A stretch of 64,000 bases of DNA, taken from NCBI RefSeq assembly GCF_007565055.1, contig NC_044553.1, positions 130,204,241 through 130,268,240 of the forward strand, written 5' to 3'. A model generated the notes under the pieces. That model saw only the letters and a list, made by a program, of their open reading frames with translations. It had not been told where the DNA came from and did no database searches. Shown piece after piece: positions 48,322-60,115 of the stretch (position 1 is its first letter; each line of letters starts with the position of its first letter). Position numbers and translations under genes: made by a program. Origin of the DNA: Rhinopithecus roxellana. Its lineage: Eukaryota; Chordata; Mammalia; Primates; Cercopithecidae.

Positions 48322-48639
48322 TTTTTTCTTTTTTGGGGGGGGGTCTCTTGGTCTCCCTGCTCTGCTATAGCCCAGCAATTTGGAGTGTAGTGGTATAATC
48401 ATAGCTCACTGTAAGCTTGAACTCCTGGGCCCCAGGGATCTTCCTACCTCAGCCTCCCAAGTAGCTAAGACTACAGGCATAGGCCACCACACCCAGCTTA
48501 ATTTTTTTTTTTTTTTAATTTTAGAGGCAGGCTCTCACCTTGCTCCCCAGGCTGGTCTAAAAATCCTGGCTTCAAGCAATTCTCTTGCCTCAGTTTCTCA
48601 AAGTGCTGGGATTACAGGTATGAGCCACCATGTCTGTCC
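48322..48639 (-). repeat. AluJ-like (old)
   Basis: Strongly diverged minus-strand Alu with a run of nine G near its poly-T end (48337-48345). Confidence 0.88.
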
Positions 48640-48688
48640 ACACTTCACAAATTTTAAGGGCATACTCATGATTGAAAAAAGCTAGTTT

Positions 48689-49155
48689 GGGCCACTGTGC
48701 TCACGCCTGTAATCCTAGCACTTTGGAAGTCTGAGACGGGTGGATCACCTGAGGTCGGGAGTTCGAGACCAGTCTGACTAGCATGGAGAAACCCTGTCTC
48801 CAATAAAAATACAAAATTAGCCAGGCGTGGTGGTGTATGCCTGTAATCCCAGCTACTCAGGAGGCTGAGACAGGAGAATCACTTGAATCTGGGAGGTGGA
48901 GGTTGCAGTGAGCCAAGATCACGCCATTGCACTCCAGACTGGACAACAAGAGTGAAACTCCATCTCAAAGAAAAAGGAAAGGAGGGAAGGGAAGGGAAGG
49001 GAAGGGAAACTCCATCTCAAAGAAAAAGGAAAGGAGGGAAGGGAAGGGAAGGGAAGGGAAGGGAAACTCCATCTCAAAGAAAAAGGAAAGGAGGGAAGGG
49101 AAGGGGAGGGGAGGGGAGGGGAGGGGAGGGGAGGGGAGGGGAGGGGAGGGGAAGA
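48689..49155 (+). repeat. Alu with 190-bp minisatellite tail
   Basis: The Alu body ends near 48968 and the tail runs on to 49155. Imperfect target duplication 'aaaaaagctagtttg' / 'aaaagagctagtttg' at about 48674 and 49155 shows that the whole tail belongs to this insertion. Confidence 0.93.
48954..49152. repeat. Purine minisatellite ending in (GGGGA)10
   Basis: A 52-57 bp unit that begins with the Alu end 'gaaactccatctcaaag' and continues as (GGGAA)n starts at 48954, 49006 and 49063. The third unit changes to ten perfect GGGGA repeats (49103-49151). All G are on the plus strand, so it is a strong G-quadruplex candidate. Confidence 0.95.
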
Positions 49156-51065
49156 AAAGAGCTAGTTTGAAAAAACTATTTCCTGTGTAATTCCATTTAT
49201 ACGACATGGTGAAAAGGTAAAATTATAGCAAATGAAAAAGATTAGTGGCTATGAGGGGCTTGGAACAGAGGTAGGCTCAATAAATAGGGGAAATGGGGAA
49301 GATTTTGTGAAGCCAAATTCTTCTCTATGATACTATAAGGATGTCTTAATAATCATTTTTCAAATCATCTAGAACTTAGTATCACAAAGAGTAAACCTAA
49401 ATGTATACACTGAATCGTCATTAAATAAGGCATTACACATTGCTTAGTATGCTTGGAGACCCCGGGGAGCAATTCTGACAAAATAATCTAACAGTATAAG
49501 AAATAACTCCAGTGGAATGTGTAGACTAAAAGGGGACTGACTCCTTTTAGAAAGTTAGTCAGTAAGGATAGATTCTAAGCCTAAAGGCCAAGGGACTTGA
49601 ATAAAAGCACTATACTTCAGTTATTAAATTTATTTCCCATGGGAGTAGAGATGACCAATTCTGTAACCACTATGTATGTATTTTGAGAGTCAATAATTAA
49701 TTAAAGGAGGCCAACTTCCTCACTGTTAGAGTGGGAGGTCAGGTAAGGTACTGGGAAAGGGGAGGTATTATAGATTCATGTTTTCCTGGATTCCACTGGT
49801 GTGAACCTAGAGACAGTAGAAATTCAGGTTTAACTTTATACAGATAAACATGGATAAGCATGGAAATATTTATACATATGTACATATGTGTGAGTTAGTA
49901 TAAACATACATATTCTTTGCTGTCAGCTGACAAAACCATATTATTTGCTGTCAAGTGATAATGTTTCAAATCAGTAGATCCTTAGTAGAAATACGTATAC
50001 CCATGGACCAGATATTTGTTGCTAATACCATTCACCAAAAAAGGAGCTAAGATGCCCTAAATAAATGGGTAATACCAGACTTGGGCAGGGAATCACCACA
50101 ATTAACCTGGAGCACCTTGTATTACCAGAAAGTGAGAAAAATCTAAGCAGCAACACAACCAATCAACAAACCAAACAGAATTGAATTGCAATGATGGAAC
50201 TATTTCAAAATCGTACAAGAACCAAATAAAAGACTTTTCAGTGGCCAAAACTGAAAAAAAATGAGCACCAGAATCAATAAACTAGTTTAGGCATATGGTA
50301 AGAAAAATATTTAACGTAACAATCCATAAAAGTAAGATATTGAATAAATAAGCAAATACTACATTGAGGAAAATAGATAAACTGACCATAGTGAAGAAAC
50401 ACAAATGATATTTACAGAGGCTCTGCCTATTAGGAGGGAGACCACGTTTTTCCATTTCTTAAGTGTGTGCTGTGCACAATGACTTGTGAAAAGCACAACA
50501 CTGAAAGAGGAAAAAAGATTAACCTTACAGGAAAGAAAGTTGACCAAAACTACAACATCCAGATAATCAAATTAACATTAACAGTGATAAAGCTAATTGA
50601 AAGTATACACACTTGGTGTACTGTAATGAGACTGGCACTTTCCCTCTGGGGTCCTCCGTGCCAAAACCTACCCACCCAGGTTAATCACGAGAAAAACATC
50701 AGAGACATCCCCGATTAAGGGCGACAAGGTTATCAAAAACAAAGAAAGTCCTGAGAAACTGGCACAGGAAAAAGGAGCCTAAGGAGAGAGAATATTTCAA
50801 TGTGACGTGGGATCCTAGATGGGAACCTGGAATAGAAAATGGACATTACGTGAAAAACTAAGGAATTCTTAATAAACCGTGGATATTAGTGAGGGATTAA
50901 TGTGTAATATTGGTTCATTAATTATGACAAAGGTGCCACAATAATGTATGAGATTAATAATCAGAAAAAAAACTGGGTTGGGTATTTGTAAAGTCTCTGT
51001 ATTCACTTTCTAACTGCTCTGTAAGCCCAAAACACTTCTAAAATTCAAAAAAGATTCTTACCCTT

Positions 51066-51211
51066 TTTTATAATTCACTGTGGCGCTCAATAAACAGAAC
51101 ACTATCAATGTTACTGATGCCCCTGAATGCATTTCCCAAATTCTGCTTTCTTCCTTACCCTGGTGAAGGCTACTATTATTTTGAATTACCTATTTTGCAT
51201 TCTCTTATTTT

Positions 51212-51216
<5 letters not shown>
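51066..51216. repeat. Array block C1 (copy 4)
   Basis: Counterpart of 11.09-11.2 and 26.45-26.6 kb ('gatgcccctgaatgcatt'). It continues after the Alu. Confidence 0.68.
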
Positions 51217-51245
<29 letters not shown>

Positions 51246-51527
51246 AGACGGAGTCTTGCTCTGTCGCCCCGGCTGGAGTGCAGTGGCCGGATCTCAGCTC
51301 ACTGCAAGCTCCGCCTCCCGGGTTTACGCCATTCTCCTGCCTCAGCCTCCCGAGTAGCTGGGACTACAGGCGCCGCCACCTCGCCCGGCTAGTTTTTTTT
51401 TGTATTTTTAGTAGAGACGGGGTTTCACCGTGTTAGCCAGGATGGTCTTGATCTCCTGACCTCGTGATCCGCCCGTCTCGGCCTCCCAAAGTGCTGGGAT
51501 TACAGGCTTGAGCCACCACGCCCGGCC
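51217..51527 (-). repeat. AluY, Old World monkey type
   Basis: Young minus-strand Alu with a 28-base T tract and the full monkey-type variant set. Target duplication 'ttattttcctttttt' at 51205 and 51528. Confidence 0.97.
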
Positions 51528-52700
51528 TTATTTTCCTTTTTTAAAATTAAGTTTGTTTATCTAAATAATAACGTGTCCAGCTTTTCTTATCTTTAAAGTT
51601 AGATAAATGTAAATGTTTAAATTAATCCATAACCCTAGTCAAATTATGAGAAACTATTTAGATCCATATTGTGATATATCATGCAAAATACCTGACATTC
51701 TTTTTTTGTTTTTGAGATGGAGTCTCGCTCTGTCACCCAAGCAGGAGTGCAATGGCATGATTTTGGCTCACTGCAAGCTCCACCTCCCGGGTTCATGCCA
51801 TTCTCCTGCCTCAGCCTCCCCAGTAGCTGGGACTACAGGTGCCCGCCACCACACCCGGCTAATTTTTTGTATTTTTAGTAGAGATGGGGTTTCACCGTGT
51901 TAGCCAGGATGGTGTCGATCTCCTGACCTTGTGATCCACCCACCTCGGCCTCCCAAAGTGCTGGGATTACAGGCGTGAGCCACCGCGCCCGGCCGATACT
52001 TGACATTCTTAAGTGGAGACTGAGAAACTTTTGCAGAATAAACAGGATCTGATGTGCCAGGTAGATCCAATGATGATGCTCAGTTATCCTGATCTCTTGG
52101 CTTACACAACCTTGGGTACTAGTTCTTTGTTCTTGAGTGTGGACAAAAAGTGTGACTGGCATGTAAAAGATAGAATACTGGAAAGTTGAAGACTTCAGTG
52201 ATTATGACCTAAATTGCAATTTCTATCTTCCTTGCAAGCTCTCTGCCTTGGTGGTTCTGACAGAGTACTCTGCTCTGTGAGAGAAGCTGATGTGGAAAAA
52301 AAAAACGAATGCAGCCTCTGGCCAATGGCCAGCCAGGAACTGGGGCCCTTGATCCAATAACCAGCCCAACAGTTTGCAATTTACATTTACAACTAATCCA
52401 AGCTCCCTTCAAATAAGAGGGTATCATTTCTGAGGTAGTATGACTACCTGTAATAAGAGAATAATATGAATTCTTCCCTCTCATTCTTTGTATCATTGTT
52501 GTCATTCATTTTACGTATATATAAGCATATTTGCAAATATATTTATGCATATGAATTTGTATGTATGACACACATATATATATAAGCATACCAAGTCAAA
52601 TACACTGTTGATATCATTATTTTTAAGAATATGTTATCCGTGAGATCAATGAATAGTATGAAAAATAAAAGTTTTAATTCCTAGGATTAAAAAAAGTAAA
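51528..52700. repeat. Array blocks C1-C2 (copy 4) with Alu
   Basis: Counterpart of 11.2-12.06 and 26.6-27.43 kb, interrupted by the Alu at 51704. 'gcagcctctggccaatggcc' is at 52311. Confidence 0.68.
51704..51994 (-). repeat. Alu
   Basis: Minus-strand Alu. Target duplication 'atacctgacattctt' / 'atacttgacattctt' at about 51689 and 51996. Confidence 0.95.
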
Positions 52701-53210
52701 AAACAAAAACCAAATATAACTGACATGCTAATAAAGGAGAGAAAATTATATAAAATGCTCTATTAAAACCACAAAACACAGAAAACTATTAGGTGACAAA
52801 AACTGGAACACAGACAAGTGTCAGCTATAAGATATTAATAAATATGATGGATATTAATCTGTCTATATCACTATTCACTTTGAATGTCAATGGTCTAAAT
52901 CAACCAATTAAAAGACAATGATTGTCAGAGTGACTGGGAAAAAAAATACAAGGCAACTATATGTTCTCTACAAGAAATGCACTTTAAATAAAACACACAT
53001 ATAAATTAGTAGAGACCCTATTTACCCTGATGTGATTATTAATGTATTGCACGCCTGTATCAAAACATGTCATGTAACAAATAAATATATACATTATATA
53101 ACCACAAACATTAAAAATTTAAAGTTACAAAAGTAAATGCATAAAACAAAATATATCAGGCTACCACTATTTGTAAGAAAGCAGGAATACCAATATTAAT
53201 GTCGGAGATA
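52701..53210 (+). mobile_element. L1 ORF2 5' part, remnant
   Basis: Same truncated ORF2 start as at 12.06 and 27.43 kb ('tgaatgtcaatggtctaaat', 'aagaaatgcactttaaata'). Confidence 0.78.
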
Positions 53211-53341
53211 ACAGATTTTGAAGCAAGGAAGGCTATCAGTGGTAACCAAGTACTCCCCAGTTCTTGGCATCCCTTGTCTGGAGAAGGAAGGCCACATCAC
53301 TGCATCACCTGACCTTGTTCAGGAGCCACCCAGGGCTGTTT

Positions 53342-53638
53342 TTTTGTTTTTTGTTTCTTTGAGACGGAGTCTAGCTCTGTCGCAAGGTAGGAGTGCAGTG
53401 GCGCGATCTCAGCTCACTGCAAACTCCACCTCCCGGATTCAAGCAATTTCCCTGCCTCAGCCTCTCAAGTAGCTGGGGCTACAGGCATGCACCACCATGT
53501 CCAGGTAATTTTTTGTATTTTAGGAGAGACAGGGTTTCACCATGTTGGCCAGGATGGTCTCGATCTCCTGACCTTGTGATCCGCCTGCCTCTGCCTCCCA
53601 AAATGCTGGGATTACAAGCGTGAGTCCCTGTGCCTGGC
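53342..53638 (-). repeat. Alu
   Basis: Minus-strand Alu. Target duplication 'cacccagggctgttt' / 'cacccaggacggttt' at about 53328 and 53640. Confidence 0.94.
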
Positions 53639-53887
53639 TCACCCAGGACGGTTTATGAAGGTCCCCACCTCCATAAGCTGTGTACAGCAAAAAATAAAGT
53701 CCCCAAGGCTCCAGAAAGCAAGAAAGGGAAAAGAGAGGACATATCAAATAATACTGAGAATGCACTAACAATGTTGCCATAAGTGATAATGGGAGTATTG
53801 ACTCAAGACTCACAAAATAATAGAGACAACAGTGCAACACCAATGTTTTAATGTTCTAAACCCACCTGTTTATTCAAAACTAAGTTG

Positions 53888-54187
53888 GGGGTTGGGCGTG
53901 GTGGCTCATACCTGTAATCTCAACACTTTGGGAAGCCAAGATAGGAGAAGCACTTGAGCCCAGGAGCTCAACAGCAGTCTGGACAACACAGTGAGACCTT
54001 ATCTGTACAAAATGTTTTTAAAAATTAGCCAGGTGTGGTGGCACACACCTGTAGTCTGAGCGACTTACAAGGCTGAGGTGGGATGATCACTGGAGCCCAC
54101 GACGTCAAGGCTGCATCGAGCTGTGATCGCGCCATGCACTCCAGCCTGCGCAACAAAGTGAGACTGTGTCTCAAAACAAAACAAAAA
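53888..54187 (+). repeat. AluJ-like (old)
   Basis: Diverged plus-strand Alu with an (AAAAC)n-like tail. Confidence 0.88.
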
Positions 54188-54421
54188 GTTAAGCTGGACA
54201 TATTGGTATAGATAGAAGGCATGCAGACTTTTAACTTTTCTCATGAATCATTACAGAATAAACAAGTGGTTAATAGAAAAGGCACTGGAATGAAACTTCT
54301 TGGGTTCAATGAAGTCTCTTATTAAGACAGTGTGGTATTTGCACAAAGATAGAGAAATGAAGAAAGGAGAGCTCAAAACAAATGAATGCACATGTATGTA
54401 AATAATTAATAAGAAAGATCA

Positions 54422-54742
54422 GGCTGGGCACAGTGGCTCACACCTGTAATCCCAGCACTTTGGGAGGCCAAGGCGGGTGGATCACGAGGTCAGGAGATCG
54501 AGACCATCCTGGCTAACAGGGTGAAACCCCGTCTCTACTAAAAAGTACAAAAAAATGAGCCAGGCGTGGTGGCGGGTGCCTGTAGTCCCAGCTACTCGGG
54601 AGGCTGAGGCAGGAAAATGGTATGAACCTGGGAGGTGGAGCTTGCAGTGAGCCGAGATCATGCCACTGCACTCCAGCCTGGGTGACAGAGTGAGACTCCG
54701 TCTCAAAAAAAAAAAAAAAAAAAGAAAAGAAAAAAGAAAAGA
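54422..54742 (+). repeat. Alu
   Basis: Full-length Alu with an A/G-rich tail. Target duplication 'aagaaagatca' at 54411-54421 and 54743-54753. Confidence 0.96.
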
Positions 54743-55082
54743 AAGAAAGATCAATGGGGAAAAGATGAATTTTTCTATAAATGTTCTAGGAAATTGAATA
54801 TACATTGGTGCTGAATAAAAATCTGTCTTTTGAGCTCACATTACTATTACTCAAAATATCAATTCCAGGTGTATCACAGATCCAAATATAAAAGTAATTT
54901 ACTATATTTAGAACCTAAGTTAAGACAGTAATTTTACAATATGCGGAGGGTATTATTTCTGAAACTAGACTTAGAACACATCTTTCATATAGGAGAAAAA
55001 ACATATTCTAACATCCTTGTGAGCAAGGACTCTGGAGACAGAATGAGTCAAACTCAGCACCTTCTATTAACATTTCTTTCTT

Positions 55083-55423
55083 GGTCAGGTGCAGTGGCTC
55101 ACACCTGTATAATCCCAGCACTTTGGGAGGCCGAGGCAGGCAGATTACCTGAGATAAGGAGTTCTCAACCAGCCTGGCCAACATGGTGAAACCCCATCTA
55201 TACTAAAAATACAAAAATTAGCTGGGTGTGGTAGCACAGGCGCCTGTAATCCCAGCTACTCAGAAGGCTGAGGCAGGAGAATCGCTTGAATCCGGGAGGC
55301 AGAGGTTGCAGTTACTCAGGAGGCTGAAGCAGGAGAATCACTTGAACCAGGGAGGCAGAGGTTGCAGTGAACTGAGATCATGCCACTGCACTGTAGCCTG
55401 AGCAGCAGAGGGAGACTCTGTCT

Positions 55424-55459
<36 letters not shown>
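55083..55459 (+). repeat. Alu with 56-bp internal tandem duplication
   Basis: The right-arm segment from 'actcagaaggctgag' to 'gaggttgcagt' is present twice, at 55258 and 55314, so the element is about 56 bp longer than normal. The copies differ at several sites. Poly-A of about 37. Confidence 0.93.
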
Positions 55460-55461
<2 letters not shown>

Positions 55462-55573
55462 TATGCACATAACAAAAGTGGGTCAAACTAGGAAAGAACT
55501 GCAAGGAGAAACAGAAGAATCTACTATTATTAGTTGGAGACTTCAACACCTTCTATTAAAAATGGACAGACAT

Positions 55574-55890
55574 GGCCAGGCACGGTAGCCTCATGCCTAT
55601 AATCCCAGTATTTTGGGAGGCCGAGGTGGGTGGATCACAAGGTCAGGAGTTCAAGAGAAGCCTGACCAATGTGGTGAAATCCCATCTCTACTAAAAATAC
55701 AAAAATTAGCTGGATATGGTGGCAGGCACCAGTAATCCCAGCTACTTAGGAAGCTGAGGCAGGAGAATCGCTTGAACCCGGGAGGCAGAGGTTGTAGTGA
55801 GCCAAGATCTCGCCATTGCACTCCAGCCTGGGTGACAGAGTGAGACTCCATCTCAAAAATAATAAAAATAATAATAATAATAAATTTTTT
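55574..55890 (+). repeat. Alu with (AAT)n tail
   Basis: Full-length Alu. Target duplication 'aatggacaga' / 'aaaggacaga' at about 55561 and 55893. Confidence 0.94.
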
Positions 55891-56082
55891 AAAAAGGACA
55901 GATCCGGCAGGCAGCAAATAAGTCAGTACACAGTTGAACTAAACACCACCATCAGTCAACTGGGTATAACTGACATCTACAGACGACTTAGTCCAACAAA
56001 TGCAGATTACACATGCTTCTCAAGAACACACGGAACATTCACCAAGACAGACCACATTCTTGGTCATAAAAGATAATTTAGC

Positions 56083-56378
56083 AATTTTTTCTTTTTGAGA
56101 CAGAGTCTCACTCTATTGCCCAGGTTGAAGTGCAGTGGCACAATCTTGGCTCACTGCAACCTCTGCCTCCCGGGTTCAAGCAATTCTCCTGCCTCAGTCT
56201 CCGAGTAGCTAGGATTACAGGCACCCACCACCACAGCTGGCTAACTTTTGTATTTTTAGTAGAGACAGGGTTTCACCATGTTGACCAGGCTGGTCTCAAA
56301 CTCCTGAACTCAAGTGATCCACCAGCCCCAACATTCCAAAGTGCTGGGATTACAGGCATGAGCCACCACGACCAGCCT
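56083..56378 (-). repeat. Alu
   Basis: Full-length minus-strand Alu in L1 ORF2. Confidence 0.93.
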
Positions 56379-56480
56379 GAACAAATTTAAGATAATAGAA
56401 ATCATAAACATCTATTCTCAGAGCACAGTTAATTTAAAGTTGAGATCAATACTAGGTGTCAACAGGGAAGCTGGAAATCA

Positions 56481-56839
56481 CACAGACAATGGTGCCTCTT
56501 GTATTAGGAAATGTTTGGTTCGCATCACTCTTCATTTCACAGAGTGATATTAAGATATACGTGACTCTGGATCAAGATCTGATTCAGAAAAATTAGAATG
56601 CCATTGTATCCTTAGAAACTCATTTGCAAATTAATTTCCACACTGCTTTCCTTTTTATGTAAATAAAAGTTACATCTTACCAATTCTGAAGGGCTTTTTC
56701 AATGAGTATAAAATAAGGCTATTAAGTGTCAAAAATCATAATTGACAGAGACAGGATCTTTTTTTAGAGATATTATCCATTTTAAATGTTTGATTCACTG
56801 ACTTCTCGTGGATGTCCCCAGTGGAAACTTGCACAGGTA
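56481..56839. other. Unassigned AT-rich sequence
   Basis: Joins the L1 mosaic to block E. I see no recognisable repeat, and no copy elsewhere in the window. Confidence 0.4.
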
Positions 56840-58390
56840 CTGTACATTGGCCAATTCTGACCTTCTCTTTAGCATTACAAATGCCAATAAAATTATCTGT
56901 CTCCCTGTGAGTTTAGCTTAATTGGCCTTTATTCTCCTTTACATTGTGAACAAGAAGCATGTAACCAGGGATGGAGCGATCCTTGAGAATTTTCAGGAGG
57001 AATGAATCAAGATGTTATGGAAAAACTAATAGGAATTGGACATGCCTTACCACACATAAACACGAAAATGGACAAAGAATATGAAACTATTTTAAACTGG
57101 TGTACACCAAATGATGGAGAACAATGATACCTGGAAATAGACAACAAGGATGTGAGTGAAGCCTACTATTGCCCAAGTTTGCTGCTTTGAGAGTTTCCCA
57201 GCTGTGATGTTGGAAGGACCTTGGCAGGCTTTCCGAGTTGAGAAGATGGAACTGAGAGCACAGAAGAGCGAGGTGGCCTAACTTCATCAAGCCATCATGC
57301 CCAGTGGTAAGAACAGAAGAGAGAAGTCACACCAGCGCTCATGAGGCAGGGTATCCATGTGCCATCATGACTCCACCAAAACATGGGTCACAGAACTAAG
57401 GGAGCAGTCCAGAAGAAACAGTGAGCAACAAGTAAAATCCATTTAAATAAACTTGGCTTTCAATCCTTTCATCTTATTCCTAACTTCAAAAAGAAATGAC
57501 CCGGCTGGGCACGGTAGCTCACACCTGTAATCCCAGCACTTTGGGAGGCTGAGGCGGGCAGATCATGAGGTCAGGGGATCGAGACCATCCTGGCTAACAC
57601 GGTGAAACCCCGTCTCTACTAAAAATATAAAAAAATTAGCAGGGTGTGGTGGCGGGCGCCTGTAGTCCCAGGTACTCAGGAGGCTGAGGCAGGAGAATGG
57701 TGTGAAACCGGGAGATGGAGCTTGCAGTGAGCCGAGATCATGTCACTGAACTCCAGCCTGGGCGGCACAGCGAGACTCCGTCTCAAAAAAAAAAAAAGAG
57801 ATGACCCAGCCATCTTGCAATAAGCCCAAGCGATGAAGGGGGTGCCCATCAGACTGAAGGAAATGACGCCTAGAAGCAGGTGAAAGTCCCCACCTGGACC
57901 CTCTCCTGCCTTTCCTATGATGCCTTATGTTTGCTGATAAGATTACCAAAAGGAAATAACTCAAAAAGAGCTTTCTATTTATAAGAGCAGACCATGGTTG
58001 TCATCCAAAGGAGACACCAGTAAGGCTTACCTTCTCTATTTGTTTCCCCAGAACATTTCCAGTTTCCTTTACATTTAAATTTAAATATAATTTTTTTATA
58101 TTTTTAGTAGAGATGGGGTTTCATCTTGTCTCCATTCTTCTCTAAATGCCACAGTCAAAACCGTATGCATAGAATATAGGGTGGCTATTTATATTCAGTA
58201 AAATTAAAATCAATGATGTTAGACTCCAATTCAATAATAGAGTAAAGATGACGGGCCATTTTTTTAACTAAGATCTGGACTTTAAATTCTCTGGATACAG
58301 TACCAACCTCAGAGTCCCTGACTGAAGTCTTACCTGCCAAAACAAACACCACCTATTATAATAATTTGGAGTAGCCATAAACTATCAGGG
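56840..58390. repeat. Array blocks E-F (copy 2, first part)
   Basis: Counterpart of 29.51-30.35 and 30.66-31.0 kb. A small minus-strand Alu scrap ('tagtagagatggggtttcat') lies at 58093-58133. Confidence 0.68.
57503..57795 (+). repeat. Alu
   Basis: Full-length Alu. Target duplication 'aaagaaatgaccc' / 'aaagagatgaccc' at about 57490 and 57795. Confidence 0.95.
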
Positions 58391-58748
58391 TTCTTGCTCT
58401 GGAGGTTGCTAACACCTCATAAATCCTGAAGAAAGCCTTCCAGAACAGTTTTGATACCACTGGATGGAGGACTCATTACTTGCACAGCAGACATAGGCCA
58501 TTGAGTCTCTAACACTCACAAGAAAACGTGTTCCTCTCAACACAGTCTTGCTGACATTAGAGACCTCCACATTGCAGTCACTAAACAGATCCTACTCTGC
58601 TTATTGGAGCCCTGAATTCTTTCTGTCCTCTTCTTGCTTTTGTGTCTCTTCACAGTTTCAGGTTCAGTAATCCCTTCTTTACTAGTCAGGATAACCAGCT
58701 TTCTCTTCATAGGCAAACTGCATTAAAGGAGCGTCAAAGCTTCAGACA

Positions 58749-58932
58749 AAAACAACAGACATCAAAAGATCAGATCAGAAATAGAAAGATGGGCAACTTA
58801 CTGTCAATAAAAATGGTAATCCGAAAAAGTAACATGCATGAAAACAACAGACATCAAAAGATCAGATCAGAAATAGAAAGATGGGCAACTTACTGTCAAT
58901 AAAAATGGTAATCCGAAAAAGTAACATGCATG
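58749..58932. repeat. Exact 92-bp tandem duplication
   Basis: Copies 58749-58840 and 58841-58932 are identical at every base, and the next five bases also match. In a region where all other duplicates are visibly diverged, this is very recent or an assembly artefact. Confidence 0.97.
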
Positions 58933-59889
58933 AAAACCTCTTCAAAATATGCTCTGTGATAAAAGACAATAAATGCTTATTGTAATTATATGTCTACAAG
59001 ACCATAATCTAAAAATATTTGCTGCCTGGAGACGTATTTGCCAATTTTCTGAGAGGCATTTTTTATTTAACTGAGAACTGAAAACCATTTTAGTATTTAC
59101 TCATCAAAGAGAATTTGTATCTATTTTATGAGCCATCTGTTGAAGGAAACGCCATGCACACATTTACAAAAATGAGGCGCAAGCACTCGAGGACTTTAGC
59201 CAACGTTTACAGTTTTTGGGTAGGAGGAAAAGCTGACAACATGATGAAATTCATGCTTACACAGCAACAATGTGGCAAGTCTATGCATTCAGAAAGGTGG
59301 TCTCAGAGTTCAATCACACAAGTTAATGCCTTTGCGAACATCTGACAATCAGAGCAAATTCAGCCATGCAATAAAAACATTCAAAGCTCTTTTTAAGCAG
59401 GAGACTGAGCAGACTTTTCCTGTGACTCCCAGTAAAGTCTCTGTCCCTCACCGTTTCAACCAGAGGTATTGCAGAGGAAAGTTCTGGAAAATTCTCAGAG
59501 AATGTATAATATATGTCTTTAAAATAATAAAAGTGATATTATCTTTTAATATAGTGAAGAGTGATACCTGAAAACATGGAAATAATTGAAACGATTATTT
59601 GAAGTTTAATGAATAAATGAATGCATGCATTTTAAATCACAGGTAAGAAAGGCCTTAATATACAAAACAGAATGTGGATTTGCTTCTAGATGGTGTTTAT
59701 GTGAGGAGTAAAATGAAAATTTATACAAAAGTTTTAAAAAACCTTCATGAGTGCCTCTCTGCGCACCGCCCCCACCTAAAAAAAAGCAAAAGCACGTATT
59801 ACCAGATAAGGCCCTAAGGGGTAACGAACGAATCCTGTCTTTGGTCAACAAGCAAAATCACTGTTGAACAAACTTGTTCTTTACATGAA

Positions 59890-60115
59890 AACAAGTTATT
59901 ACCTCAACCGACTCCAGAGGAAAGGCAGGGAGCAGCTGCCCTCGCCGGTGCAGACCCCACAGAGAGGATCTGAGCTCCGCTGCACCAGCTGCTGCCGGCA
60001 TTGGTGGGCGTGGTCTGGAGGAAGCAACACACTGGGGGCGTCTGCGCCCGCGCACGAGGCACTCAGGGTTGTCTGTGCAGGCTCCTACCACTGCTGGCTG
60101 TTGCTAGGGGAGTAG
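59890..60115 (-). promoter_or_regulatory. GC-rich island with promoter-like motifs
   Basis: About 225 bp of GC-rich, CpG-containing sequence in AT-rich surroundings. It holds CCAAT on the minus strand (plus 'attgg' at 60000), a KLF/SP-like 'gtgggcgtgg' (about 60004), an NRF1-like 'tgcgcccgcgcac' (60043-60055) and an RFX X-box half 'gttgctagg' (60100-60108). On the minus strand 'ggttgag' is followed by GTAATA at about 59902, a possible first-exon donor. A 77-codon minus frame (60091-59858) spans it. Transcription is inferred only. Confidence 0.45.

Larger units (their letters stand above)
46476..51065 (+). mobile_element. Old L1M, ORF2 part and 3' UTR
   Basis: Third long copy of the unit L1 ('gaggccagttaccctgatcc', 'ttggaatgtcagtttggttaaac' region, 'aaattcctatggaaat', 'taactgctctgtaagccc'). 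Interrupted by three Alus. Several open frames of 60-118 codons within it are remnants on either strand, none intact. Confidence 0.87.
53211..54421. repeat. Array block D (copy 2) with Alus
   Basis: Counterpart of 12.56-13.3 kb. It is interrupted by two Alus and grades into decayed L1 ORF2 at about 54300 ('agacagtgtggtatttgcac'). Confidence 0.58.
54743..56480 (+). mobile_element. L1 ORF2 fragments with Alus
   Basis: Decayed L1 text at 54743-55082, 55460-55573, 55891-56082 and 56379-56480 ('tgacatctacagacgactta', 'agaccacattcttggtcata'). Order and text suggest more than one L1 fragment joined here. Three Alus separate the pieces. Confidence 0.75.

Noticed and set aside
48883..49190. Glycine/lysine-rich frames of 87-95 codons
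   Set aside because: Pure translation of the Alu-tail minisatellite.
59115..59571. Overlapping 76- and 99-codon plus-strand frames
   Set aside because: No recognised family, no homologue elsewhere in the window, and no coding-like composition.
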